In this document: positions 1 through 6,800 of the stretch, in pieces | Position numbering within the stretch: position 1 is the first letter of the stretch | How the letters are laid out: each line of letters opens with the position of its first letter | DNA from: a virus | Length of the DNA stretch: 21,175 bases | Virus record (IMG/VR): IMGVR_UViG_3300030117_008015 | Coordinates: 1 to 21,175 of that record | Strand: one strand, 5' to 3' | Notes under the pieces: generated by a model | Seen by the model: the letters and a program-made list of their open reading frames with translations, nothing else | What the model was told of the DNA's origin: nothing | Databases searched by the model: none | Position numbers and translations under genes: made by a program

Positions 1-1
1 T

Positions 2-406
2 TGTATAGAAGGATTTAAAAGGTGCTTAAAAGCGGGATGCGAATTTACCTTGAAGAATAGAGCCTACGACTATATAGAGAATATAGAGCCGCTGCAAAAA
101 TCTACCTTAATAACTGAGCAGTCATGTTTGCAACAGCAGATAATAGGTGATCTTTTAATGTATGGTTCCACACAATATCTTTTTGATTGGTGGAGTAATT
201 CGCCATGGGACTATTCTCTAAATGGCATGAAAAACCTATACAATAAATTACCTGAAAATTTCTATCGTGATTTAAATTTTATAAGTGCTGAAGAGATAGG
301 ATGGAAAACTTACGAAGATGACAGTAATGATTATTGGGGTAAAAGTAAAGGTTACGAATGGTATAACGGAAAAGGTTTTTTAAAAGATGATTCTAATAGC
401 ACATAG
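2..406 (+). CDS. C-terminal part of an unknown protein (5' end outside window)
   Basis: The frame is open from base 2 to the TAG at 404-406, so the gene very probably begins upstream of the window. TTG at 50 is the first possible start inside it, but it has no ribosome site and the 16 codons before it read as ordinary protein. The visible 134 residues are rich in aromatic residues and Asn (WWSNSPWDYS, NDYWGKSKGYEWYNGKG). There is no signal peptide or membrane segment. I do not recognise the family. The neighbours downstream are a phosphodiesterase-like gene and a sugar-nucleotide dehydratase, so a sugar-modifying role such as the end of a glycosyltransferase is possible but is inference only. 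The last 20 bases overlap the next gene. Confidence 0.7.
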   Translation, partial: CIEGFKRCLKAGCEFTLKNRAYDYIENIEPLQKSTLITEQSCLQQQIIGDLLMYGSTQYLFDWWSNSPWDYSLNGMKNLYNKLPENFYRDLNFISAEEIGWKTYEDDSNDYWGKSKGYEWYNGKGFLKDDSNST

Positions 407-809
407 AGCCAACTTAACTGGGCCTAATTACGCCACAGCTAATACTCCTGAGCAAATAGAGAAAGTTCTCGCTAAAGGCCTGAACTGCGAAGTGGATGTA
501 TGGAAGGTATTTGACAAGTTCTTTTTAGGGCATGATGAACCGAGGTACAAAGTCAGTAAGAAATTTCTTAAAAATAAAAAATTATGGTGTCATGCAAAAA
601 ATTTAGCAGCTTTAGAAAGTATGCTTTATAATAATATTCACTGCTTTTGGCATGAAACTGATAAATTTACTGTTACGTCCAAAGGTTATATTTGGACTTT
701 CCCCGGTGAAGAGGTTGGTGATAGATCAGTTATAGTGCATAAAAATAAAGATTGGAAACTTAAATATGACTGTTATGCAGTTTGTACAGACTATATAGAT
801 AATATATGA
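387..809 (+). CDS. Small GDPD/PI-PLC-like phosphodiesterase domain protein
   Basis: This 140-aa protein has the start of a glycerophosphodiester phosphodiesterase/PI-PLC TIM barrel. It shows HR at residues 6-7 (IAHRANLTGPN), NTPEQI at 19-24, the acidic metal pair E35-x-D37 (CEVDVW) and HD at 49-50 (FLGHDEP). These match the HRG, EN, ExD and HD positions of that superfamily, known for metal-dependent cleavage of phosphodiesters. It is much shorter than a full GDPD enzyme (about 250 aa), and the usual Gly of HRG is Ala. Either it is a minimal family of its own or the substrate differs. It has no signal peptide, so it should act in the cytoplasm. It overlaps the preceding gene by 20 nt, and its TGA is entangled with the next start (ATATATGA), suggesting translational coupling to the dehydratase. 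No Shine-Dalgarno is seen. Confidence 0.75.
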   Translation: MILIAHRANLTGPNYATANTPEQIEKVLAKGLNCEVDVWKVFDKFFLGHDEPRYKVSKKFLKNKKLWCHAKNLAALESMLYNNIHCFWHETDKFTVTSKGYIWTFPGEEVGDRSVIVHKNKDWKLKYDCYAVCTDYIDNI

Positions 810-1834
810 AAAAAGTAATTATAACAGGGATACTGGGTCAAGACGGAGCTAATATGGCAGAATATCTTCTATCTCTTGACGAAGAGATAAAAGTTTATGG
901 AATGATGAGAAGAAGCGCAAATGCTAACTTCGAAAATATAAACGATTTTAAAGATCATGCTAATTTTGAAATTTGTTGCGGAGATTTGACGGACGAAATA
1001 TCTATTGATAAATTGGTTGCAGATATACAACCAGATTATTTTATTAATTTCGGTGCTAATTCTTTCGTAGGATGCAGTTGGGATATGCCCCTTCAAGTTT
1101 TTGATGTTAACGCTCTTGGCGTTATTCGCTGCCTAGAGGCTATCCGCAAATTTAAACCAGACTGTCGGTTTTACAGCGCCGGAAGTTCTGAAGAGATGGG
1201 AGATGTTGATTACAGCCCTCAAGACATAAAACACCCCATAAAGCCAAGAAGCCCTTACGGAGCTTCTAAGGCGGCTGCTAGACATATAGTAAAAGTTTAC
1301 AGAGAATCTTATAATCTTTTTGCGATTCATAGCATTCTTTTCAACCATGAAGGAATAAAAAGAGGGGAAGAGTTTGTGACCAGAAAAATTACCAAGGGAG
1401 TTGCTCGTATTTCTCGGGCAATGGACCAAGGGAAGGAGTTTGATCCGATCCCGCTTGGAAACGTTAATTCTAAGCGGGATTGGTCGGATTCTGAGGATTT
1501 CGTTCGTGGAGTTTGGATGATGCTAAACCAAGAACAGCCAAAAGAATATGTTTTATCAAGCAATGAAACTCACAGTATAAAAGAGTTTGTAGAGCTATCC
1601 TTCGAAGCGGCGGGAATAGAAGGTAGGTGGGAAGGAGAAGGGTTAAATGAAAAGTATGTCTGTTCTCTTGATAGCGATGAATTAGTTGTGATAAATAAAG
1701 ATTTTTATCGTCCTGCAGAAGTGGCTCTTCTCTACGGAGATTCTAATCCGATTAGAAAAGAGTTAGGTTGGGCTCCTGAAATTTCTTTTAAAGAGTTGGT
1801 ATCAAGAATGGTCAGAAAAGATTTAAATAATTAG
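806..1834 (+). CDS. gmd: GDP-mannose 4,6-dehydratase-like SDR enzyme
   Basis: This is a 342-aa extended short-chain dehydrogenase, close to the usual Gmd length. The NAD(P) motif TGILGQDG lies at residues 7-14, where Gmd proteins typically have TGITGQDG. The catalytic set follows: SSEE at 127-130 in place of the usual (S/T)SE, and Y151-GAS-K155. The segment after it (LFNHEGIKRGEEFVTRKIT) is the sugar-nucleotide binding stretch typical of Gmd. Family knowledge: Gmd converts GDP-D-mannose to GDP-4-keto-6-deoxymannose, the precursor of GDP-fucose, rhamnose and related sugars. Paralogues act on GDP-heptose, so the exact substrate is uncertain. It starts at ATG 806, overlapping the phosphodiesterase gene by 4 nt. 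No reductase or epimerase partner follows here; it could be outside the window or supplied by the host. Confidence 0.9.
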   Translation: MKKVIITGILGQDGANMAEYLLSLDEEIKVYGMMRRSANANFENINDFKDHANFEICCGDLTDEISIDKLVADIQPDYFINFGANSFVGCSWDMPLQVFDVNALGVIRCLEAIRKFKPDCRFYSAGSSEEMGDVDYSPQDIKHPIKPRSPYGASKAAARHIVKVYRESYNLFAIHSILFNHEGIKRGEEFVTRKITKGVARISRAMDQGKEFDPIPLGNVNSKRDWSDSEDFVRGVWMMLNQEQPKEYVLSSNETHSIKEFVELSFEAAGIEGRWEGEGLNEKYVCSLDSDELVVINKDFYRPAEVALLYGDSNPIRKELGWAPEISFKELVSRMVRKDLNN

Positions 1835-1836
1835 GC

Positions 1837-1865
1837 TTGACATTGTTTCATGAATATGCGTTAAT
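1837..1865 (+). promoter_or_regulatory. Putative sigma70-type promoter for the recombinase operon
   Basis: TTGACA (1837-1842) is followed after exactly 17 bases by GTTAAT (1860-1865, 4 of 6 to TATAAT). It starts three bases after the stop of the dehydratase gene. The predicted start of transcription is about 7 nt downstream, at or just before ATG 1875, so the message would be almost leaderless. Confidence 0.45.
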
Positions 1866-1874
1866 CTTATTCCT

Positions 1875-2258
1875 ATGGCGGCAAAAAGGAAGCGCAAGCC
1901 CACTTTAAATCAATTCATTATAAATAAATTTTTATTAGATCCAAAATCCATTTGGAAAAATAAAGGTTTAGTCGCCAGAGAAATGAAAATTACTAAAACT
2001 CTTATAGAAAAGTATCCTTTAGAAGTTTTTTGGCGAGCCCTTCCTTTAAAGTTCGCTATGGAGAGTTTGGTGTGGTTTATTTCTGCCCAAGGTTTAGCTT
2101 ACCTTAAATTAGAGTTCGCTAAATTTTCTCTTGACTTACCTGCTCCGAAACGATATGATGTACCGGATGTAAAGTTGGGTGAAGATAAAAAAGTTTCATT
2201 AAACACTAAAACTATTAAAGATTTCATTAAATATGGCAGCAAAAAAGAAAACAGTTGA
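1875..2258 (+). CDS. Conserved-looking unknown basic protein upstream of the recombinase
   Basis: The product is a 127-aa protein of no recognised family. It opens with a strongly basic stretch (AAKRKRKP), which suggests nucleic-acid contact. A mostly helical middle follows (about residues 10-90) with one hydrophobic run around residues 65-80 (FAMESLVWFISAQGLAYL) that could be a buried or amphipathic helix rather than a true membrane span. The tail is Lys-rich (YGSKKENS). It is the first gene behind a promoter-like sequence and overlaps the UvsX/RecA gene by 26 nt, so the two are probably translationally coupled. A role as an accessory factor to the recombinase is inference from position only. 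No Shine-Dalgarno precedes the ATG. Confidence 0.75.
   Translation: MAAKRKRKPTLNQFIINKFLLDPKSIWKNKGLVAREMKITKTLIEKYPLEVFWRALPLKFAMESLVWFISAQGLAYLKLEFAKFSLDLPAPKRYDVPDVKLGEDKKVSLNTKTIKDFIKYGSKKENS
2131..2159 (+). promoter_or_regulatory. Possible internal promoter ahead of the UvsX/RecA gene
   Basis: TTGACT (2131-2136), a 17-base spacer, then TATGAT (2154-2159, 5 of 6 to consensus). It lies inside the 1875-2258 gene, about 75 bases before the recombinase start at 2233, so this transcript would have a leader of roughly 65 nt. As it sits in coding DNA it may be chance. Confidence 0.3.
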
Positions 2259-3324
2259 AGGTTTTACTCCTCTACAACAAATAGAGAGTTATCTAAAAGA
2301 TCACAAAGACGAGCATTTTAATTTTGAACAAGAGCCTCATTACATTGTTTCCAGCGGCAGTTTACTTCTAGACATAGAAATGTCTGGCGGGATTCGCCCC
2401 TCCATTATTCGTGCTTCGGGAGTTTCTGAAGGCGGTAAAACCTCCTGCGCCTTATCTTTTGCTAAAAATTTCCAAGAAAGCGTAGAAAATAGTATGGTGG
2501 TTTACATCAAGTCTGAGGGAAGGCTTTCTCCAGAGATGTTGGAGAGGTCAGGACTTGATATTTCTCCTGAGAAGCTGTTTATTTATAAAAGTAATATTTT
2601 TGAAAGTGTGCTTCAGTTGATGAGAGAGTTAATTATGAACAATCCAACTGAATGTAAATACTTTTTCATTATTGATTCAATGGATGCGATGGTTCCTAAA
2701 AAAGATTTAGATCGCTCTTTTGAAGAGTCAGACAAAGTAGCAGGAGGCTCGGTTTTGAGTTCTAACTTCTTGAAGAAGATGGCTTTAAGTCTTTCTACCA
2801 AGGGTCATATCTGCTTTATGATTTCTCAAGTAAGGAGTAAAGTTAGTGTGAATCAGTACGAAAAAACTGACCCTAAACTGACTAATGCCTCCGGTGGAAA
2901 CGCGTTACTTCATTATTCTGATTGGATTCTTGAATTTCAACCAAGATATGGTGGTGACACAATCCCGCCGAAAGACGACAAGCCTGAAGGGCATTACTGT
3001 AAAATAATTTTTAGGAAAACTTCTAACGAAAAAACTGGAACCATAGTTCGATACCCAATTAAGTACGGAAGGACAGGGGGTCGAAGTGTTTGGGTTGAAT
3101 ACGAAGTATTGTTGATGCTTTTGCAATGGAAAATGGCAGAAGCTAAAGGGGCTTGGATTGTAATAGCCGATGAACTTATTGAAGAACTTAAAGCTGCTGG
3201 CCTCGAAATGAACTCAAAACATCAAGGAATTGATAATTTTAGGAAATATCTTGAGAGCGAGCCAGAGATTTGTAAGTATTTATTTGCAAAATTCAAAAAC
3301 ACCTTACAAGGAATTGGTAAGTGA
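2233..3324 (+). CDS. uvsX: UvsX/RecA-family recombinase
   Basis: A 363-aa RecA-fold strand-exchange ATPase, within the normal size of RecA (about 350) and UvsX (about 390). The Walker A box GVSEGGKT is at residues 63-70. E95 in the KSEG motif sits where RecA has its catalytic Glu. Walker B is FFIIDS, with D148. The L2/DNA-binding region begins at SQVRSK (198-203) and leads to ASGGNALLHYSDWILEF, the GG-ALKFYAS equivalent. An unusual stretch, WVEYEVLLMLLQWKMAEAKG (about 288-307), precedes a helical C-terminus. By family, it forms filaments on ssDNA and drives homologous pairing for recombination-dependent replication and repair. It overlaps the upstream gene by 26 nt and the nuclease gene by 4 nt. 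RecA of host type is the alternative, but the divergent sequence favours a phage UvsX-like protein. Confidence 0.92.
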   Translation: MAAKKKTVEGFTPLQQIESYLKDHKDEHFNFEQEPHYIVSSGSLLLDIEMSGGIRPSIIRASGVSEGGKTSCALSFAKNFQESVENSMVVYIKSEGRLSPEMLERSGLDISPEKLFIYKSNIFESVLQLMRELIMNNPTECKYFFIIDSMDAMVPKKDLDRSFEESDKVAGGSVLSSNFLKKMALSLSTKGHICFMISQVRSKVSVNQYEKTDPKLTNASGGNALLHYSDWILEFQPRYGGDTIPPKDDKPEGHYCKIIFRKTSNEKTGTIVRYPIKYGRTGGRSVWVEYEVLLMLLQWKMAEAKGAWIVIADELIEELKAAGLEMNSKHQGIDNFRKYLESEPEICKYLFAKFKNTLQGIGK

Positions 3325-3737
3325 AGCTCTATGACATATCTGGTAAACTGCGTTATAAAAGCGTTCAAAAGTATAGGATTGATTGGGAAGCAGAATGTAG
3401 ATCCAACCTTCAGTACGAAGTTAAGCAGTTTTTTAAGCCTTACTGGTATGGTCAAATTTGTTACGAAGAGTTCCCTGTCTATGGCACACGGATGAAGGTT
3501 GATTTAATTAACATGACTAAAAGGATAGCGGTTGAAGTTCAAGGAGCGCAGCACGATTCCTTTAATAAATTTTTTCATAACAATTCCCGAGCTAACTATT
3601 TAAGTTCTATTAAGAGGGATTACGACAAAAGAGTTTGGTTGGAAAACAATGATTTTAAAGTCTTGGAGATTTTTGAAGAGGATTTACCATCTTTATCAAA
3701 AAAGTACATATCAGAGAAATTTGAGATTTCCATATAA
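3321..3737 (+). CDS. DUF559/Vsr-like PD-(D/E)XK nuclease
   Basis: This 138-aa protein has the core of the restriction-endonuclease fold. E49/E50 lie in the first strand (CYEEFPV). D61 is in MKVDLIN. The E72-V-Q74 pair in IAVEVQGAQHD resembles the VExDGxxH signature of DUF559 and Vsr-like nucleases. The ending RDYDKRVWLENNDFKVLEIFEED (100-121) matches the D-x-x-R...L...G-F-x-V-L strand of the same group. The Lys of (D/E)xK is replaced by Gln, which is tolerated in several active members. By analogy it would nick or cut DNA; the target is unknown. The start is GTG 3321, overlapping the recombinase stop by 4 nt, with AAGGA about 12 nt upstream. Co-expression with UvsX suggests a role in recombination or repair. 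Confidence 0.7.
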   Translation: MKLYDISGKLRYKSVQKYRIDWEAECRSNLQYEVKQFFKPYWYGQICYEEFPVYGTRMKVDLINMTKRIAVEVQGAQHDSFNKFFHNNSRANYLSSIKRDYDKRVWLENNDFKVLEIFEEDLPSLSKKYISEKFEISI

Positions 3738-3751
3738 AATAGTGTAATAAT
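3721..3751 (+). promoter_or_regulatory. Weak promoter-like hexamers before the acidic protein/tubulin genes
   Basis: TTGAGA (3721-3726) is followed by an AT-rich -10-like stretch (TAATAA 3745-3750, or AATAAT 3746-3751 preceded by TG at 3743-3744). ATG 3756 is 4-5 nt beyond, so any transcript would be leaderless. The spacing of 18-19 is not ideal. Confidence 0.25.
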
Positions 3752-3755
3752 AAAT

Positions 3756-4031
3756 ATGATTATAAAAGAAACCCACAGAATACCTGACAACATACTAGAT
3801 CAGTTGAGCGAATGGTCTTGTGGAGGTTTTGTACTTTTTAATTTTGATGAGGATGGAAATCCTCAAGTTTACTCTAAAGCGGAGGATGAACGCAACGCTA
3901 TGTCTTTGCAATATCTAGTGAGTCACTGGTCTGAAGCAATGGAGGATATGAATTCTAATAGTTTTTCTAAAAATATAAACGAAGCTTTTTTAGCAGACGA
4001 CGAAGAGGAAGGTTTTGAAGAAGATGAGTGA
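3756..4031 (+). CDS. Small acidic protein of unknown function
   Basis: This 91-aa protein ends in a very acidic tail (ADDEEEGFEEDE, residues 80-91). It has a short beta-rich start (GGFVLFNFDEDGNPQVY, about residues 23-39) followed by a helical segment (AMSLQYLVSHWSEAMEDM). I recognise no family. Acidic tails of this kind are common in phage proteins that contact DNA-binding partners, such as single-strand-binding or DNA-mimic proteins, but nothing here shows that. Its stop codon overlaps the start of the tubulin-like gene by 8 nt, so the two are likely co-translated and may work together. There is no Shine-Dalgarno; the ATG follows an AT-rich promoter-like tract. Confidence 0.75.
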   Translation: MIIKETHRIPDNILDQLSEWSCGGFVLFNFDEDGNPQVYSKAEDERNAMSLQYLVSHWSEAMEDMNSNSFSKNINEAFLADDEEEGFEEDE

Positions 4032-5292
4032 CACGAGTATAAACGATTATTATCCCACAGAAGGAACACCTCCTTCTCTCACTGCTGGAGAGGCTCCTAA
4101 TTCCACCCCAGCACCAATAGAAGAGCCTGTAGTAACTCCTGTACCGCAGGAATCTCAAGCTCCAGCCGCAGTAGAAGACTTGGGTATTGATTTACCCGAT
4201 ATTCCTTTGCCAGATGATGAACCGATTGAGGATGATGTAAAAGATCAATTTGATGACGCTGCTTTTAATTTTGCCATTGTTGGAGTAGGGCAAGGTGGTT
4301 CTCGTTTGGCTGAATCATTTTGGAATTTGGGATACCGCAGGGTAGGAATTATAAATACTGCTCAACAAGATTTATCTTTAATCAATGTTCCTGAAGAAAA
4401 CAAACTGCTTATAGGTGATGGTGGAGCAGGAAAGAATCCCGATGCCGCAGATGAAGTTTTCCGTACTCGTTATGAAGATATTCTAGATTTTTTAAAGAAA
4501 ACTTTTGGCACTAAATACGAAAGAGTTTTGGTTTGTGCGGGTGCAGGTGGAGGCACAGGTGCAGGTGGTGTAGCGCGTGTTTTAGAGATTAGCCACGACC
4601 TTAATCAATCTTTGGGCAAGGAAACTAAAGATACTGATGCAAAAGTGGGATGCGTGCTGGCTCTTCCTACTCGAGGAGAGGGTATAAAAGTTCAAGAAAA
4701 CGCGAAGAAAACTGTAAATAAAGTTGTAGGTCTTCAAAAGGCAGGAGTAGTCTCGCCTTTAATTATATTAGATAATGAAAAGATTAAGCAATTGTATCCA
4801 AAATTAAGCGTTAATCAGTTTTGGAGCACAGCTAATAATAGTATTTGCTCTATCTTTCACCTCTTTAACAAAATATCCGCTAAAGAATCAGCATATACAA
4901 CTTTTGATAAAGCAGATTTAGACACCATCTTTTCGTCAGGCATAATCATGTTTGGAGCTACTCCAATTAAAGATACTACTGATACTGGAATTTCTTATGC
5001 AGTCAGAGACAACTTAAGAAAAAATATTCTAGCTGGGGTAGATGCAGCTACTGGAAACATAGCGGCTTGCATTATTATTGGCGATAAAGAGTCTCTTGAT
5101 AATATCCCTCAATCCAGCCTTGAGTATGGGTTTGAGCAACTCAGCCGCATGATGGGAGCTAATTCAACTGTTCATCGCGGAATTTATGCTGGCGCCAAGA
5201 AAGGTTTGGCTGTATATACAGCTATCGGCGGTTTGAAGGCCCCCGATAATTTATTTGATTTTTTCTTCGAAGCTAATCGTTCATACACGTAG
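4024..5292 (+). CDS. FtsZ/tubulin-superfamily GTPase
   Basis: This 422-aa protein carries the full tubulin/FtsZ nucleotide-binding core. There is a glycine-rich first loop GVGQGGS (residues 87-93), NTAQQDL (111-117) where FtsZ has NTDxQxL, and GGAGKNPDAA (133-142) resembling GAGxxPxxG. The G-box GAGGGTGAGG lies at 173-182. A T7-loop-like segment TFDKADLDT holds D295 and D298, which align with the hydrolysis-activating Asp residues of NxDxADV (Asn replaced by Thr). Residues 1-80 form an acidic, Pro-rich, probably disordered extension that ordinary FtsZ lacks. The chain ends soon after the core (FFFEANRSYT) without an FtsZ C-terminal peptide. It probably polymerises with GTP. Whether it positions phage DNA like PhuZ, segregates DNA like TubZ or interferes with division is open. 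ATG 4024 is preferred to TTG 4015 because GAAGAAG precedes it. Confidence 0.85.
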   Translation: MSDTSINDYYPTEGTPPSLTAGEAPNSTPAPIEEPVVTPVPQESQAPAAVEDLGIDLPDIPLPDDEPIEDDVKDQFDDAAFNFAIVGVGQGGSRLAESFWNLGYRRVGIINTAQQDLSLINVPEENKLLIGDGGAGKNPDAADEVFRTRYEDILDFLKKTFGTKYERVLVCAGAGGGTGAGGVARVLEISHDLNQSLGKETKDTDAKVGCVLALPTRGEGIKVQENAKKTVNKVVGLQKAGVVSPLIILDNEKIKQLYPKLSVNQFWSTANNSICSIFHLFNKISAKESAYTTFDKADLDTIFSSGIIMFGATPIKDTTDTGISYAVRDNLRKNILAGVDAATGNIAACIIIGDKESLDNIPQSSLEYGFEQLSRMMGANSTVHRGIYAGAKKGLAVYTAIGGLKAPDNLFDFFFEANRSYT

Positions 5293-5297
5293 ACTAA

Positions 5298-6800
5298 ATG
5301 CCCATATATTCTAATCAAGTCGAGACCCACGTCCTCGGCGGACTGTTGAAGCATCCCCACGTATTTCCTGAGATTGACTCTTTTGTTAATGTAGGAGATT
5401 TTTATAATGAAGTTCATCAAAGTGTATTTTGCGTTTTAAGAGACGCAGTTCTCAATGGCGAGAAGGTAGATCGCGTTCTAGTTGGTACTAAAATATCCAA
5501 TCTTGGCATCTCTTACAAAGATGAGATCGATATTTTTGATTATTTAAAAGCGCTAACAGTAACAGCCATAACTCCCGAAGCAGTTGTAGAGGCTTGTAAA
5601 GAGTTAGTTAAAGTAAGGGTTCGGCGGGAGATATATGAAACTACTGAACGTATGAAAGAGTATGTTTCTAAAAACCCCAATGATGATTTGGACTCAATCA
5701 TTTCCCATACGGATTCTATTTATGGTGATAAAATTTCTAGTTACTCCTTTAACGACGATCCAGAAAATGTATTTGACTCTTTAGAATACGAGATTGAGGA
5801 GAGGGGAAATAATCCTCGTGAAGATACAGGACTTACTACTCCATATAAAGAGTTCAATAGATTATATGGGGGCTTGAGGAATGGTAACATTTACGCTATT
5901 GTTTCTAGACCAGCTCAAGGTAAAACCACTTTTATAAATGATTTATGTTTGGGAACCGCAGTAGCTAATGATGTACCAGTATTGGTGCTTGATACAGAGA
6001 TGACGACTACGGAAATACAGTTCCGTATGGCTGCTGCAAACACAGGGGTTCCGCTTTGGTACTTGGAAACGGGAAAATGGAGAAACGACAAAGATATGGA
6101 AAGTAAAGTTAGAAACTATTTCTCTAATTTGAAGAAACATAAGTATTTTCATTATCACGTTAGGAATAAAACCATCGACGAAGTATGCGCCCTAATTAGA
6201 AGATGGCACATGAAATATGTAGGTAGGGGTAATGATTGTGTAATTGCTTACGATTACGTGAAGCTTACTGGGGAGAAAGTAGATAAGAACTGGGCTGAAC
6301 ACCAAGCCATTGGTGAAAAAATAGATAAGTTAAAAAGGGTAGCTGAAGAAATCAATGCACCTCTGGTAACTGCGATGCAGATGAATCGCCAAGGAGAAAG
6401 TTTCAATCGTAACTCAAGTAGCCTTGTTGATGACAGTTCTGCTATTTCTTTATCTGATAGATTACAATGGTTCGCTACGTTTGTAGCTATCTTTCGCCGA
6501 AAGACTCTTGATGAAATCTCCTTGGATGGAGATAATTTTGGAACCCACAAATTAATCCCACTTAAAACTAGATTTCAAGGTAGGGATGCGGCTGGCCACC
6601 AAGACTTGATGAGGCGTAGAGTTGTGGAAACTATCAATGGGCGAGAGACTGAAAGCGAAAAGTTTGTAAATAATTTCTTAAATTTTAGGGTGGAGAACTT
6701 TAAAGTTAGAGAAGAGGGGTCTTTGGAGGATATAATAAGGTTCGAGAACCAGTCTTTCAATATTCAGCAAGGTGATCAGCAGGGGGATTTCGAGCTTTGA
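5298..6800 (+). CDS. dnaB: Replicative DNA helicase, DnaB family
   Basis: A 500-aa protein, close to DnaB (about 470). Residues 4-105 form the helical N-terminal domain that contacts primase (VETHVLGGLLKHP at the start). The RecA-like motor follows: Walker A SRPAQGKTT (203-211), DTEM (232-235) with the catalytic Glu, Walker B VIAYD (D319), QMNR (361-364) as the sensor, then a lysine/arginine-rich end (KTRFQGRDA) resembling the arginine-finger region. By family it is the 5'-3' hexameric helicase at the fork that recruits DnaG. The gene begins five bases after the tubulin-like gene, without a clear ribosome site. Its stop overlaps the primase start (TTGA), matching the helicase-primase pairing seen in many phages. 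The C-terminal 30 residues (Gln-rich, ...GDQQGDFEL) look disordered. Confidence 0.92.
   Translation: MPIYSNQVETHVLGGLLKHPHVFPEIDSFVNVGDFYNEVHQSVFCVLRDAVLNGEKVDRVLVGTKISNLGISYKDEIDIFDYLKALTVTAITPEAVVEACKELVKVRVRREIYETTERMKEYVSKNPNDDLDSIISHTDSIYGDKISSYSFNDDPENVFDSLEYEIEERGNNPREDTGLTTPYKEFNRLYGGLRNGNIYAIVSRPAQGKTTFINDLCLGTAVANDVPVLVLDTEMTTTEIQFRMAAANTGVPLWYLETGKWRNDKDMESKVRNYFSNLKKHKYFHYHVRNKTIDEVCALIRRWHMKYVGRGNDCVIAYDYVKLTGEKVDKNWAEHQAIGEKIDKLKRVAEEINAPLVTAMQMNRQGESFNRNSSSLVDDSSAISLSDRLQWFATFVAIFRRKTLDEISLDGDNFGTHKLIPLKTRFQGRDAAGHQDLMRRRVVETINGRETESEKFVNNFLNFRVENFKVREEGSLEDIIRFENQSFNIQQGDQQGDFEL

Noticed and set aside
869-1563. Minus-strand open frames opposite the dehydratase gene
   Set aside because: They are antisense to a strongly supported enzyme, have no motifs or ribosome sites, and no gene in the window is otherwise on the minus strand.
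4015-4023. TTG 4015 as start of the tubulin-like gene
   Set aside because: ATG 4024 is three codons on, is preceded by GAAGAAG and overlaps the upstream stop in the manner usual here.
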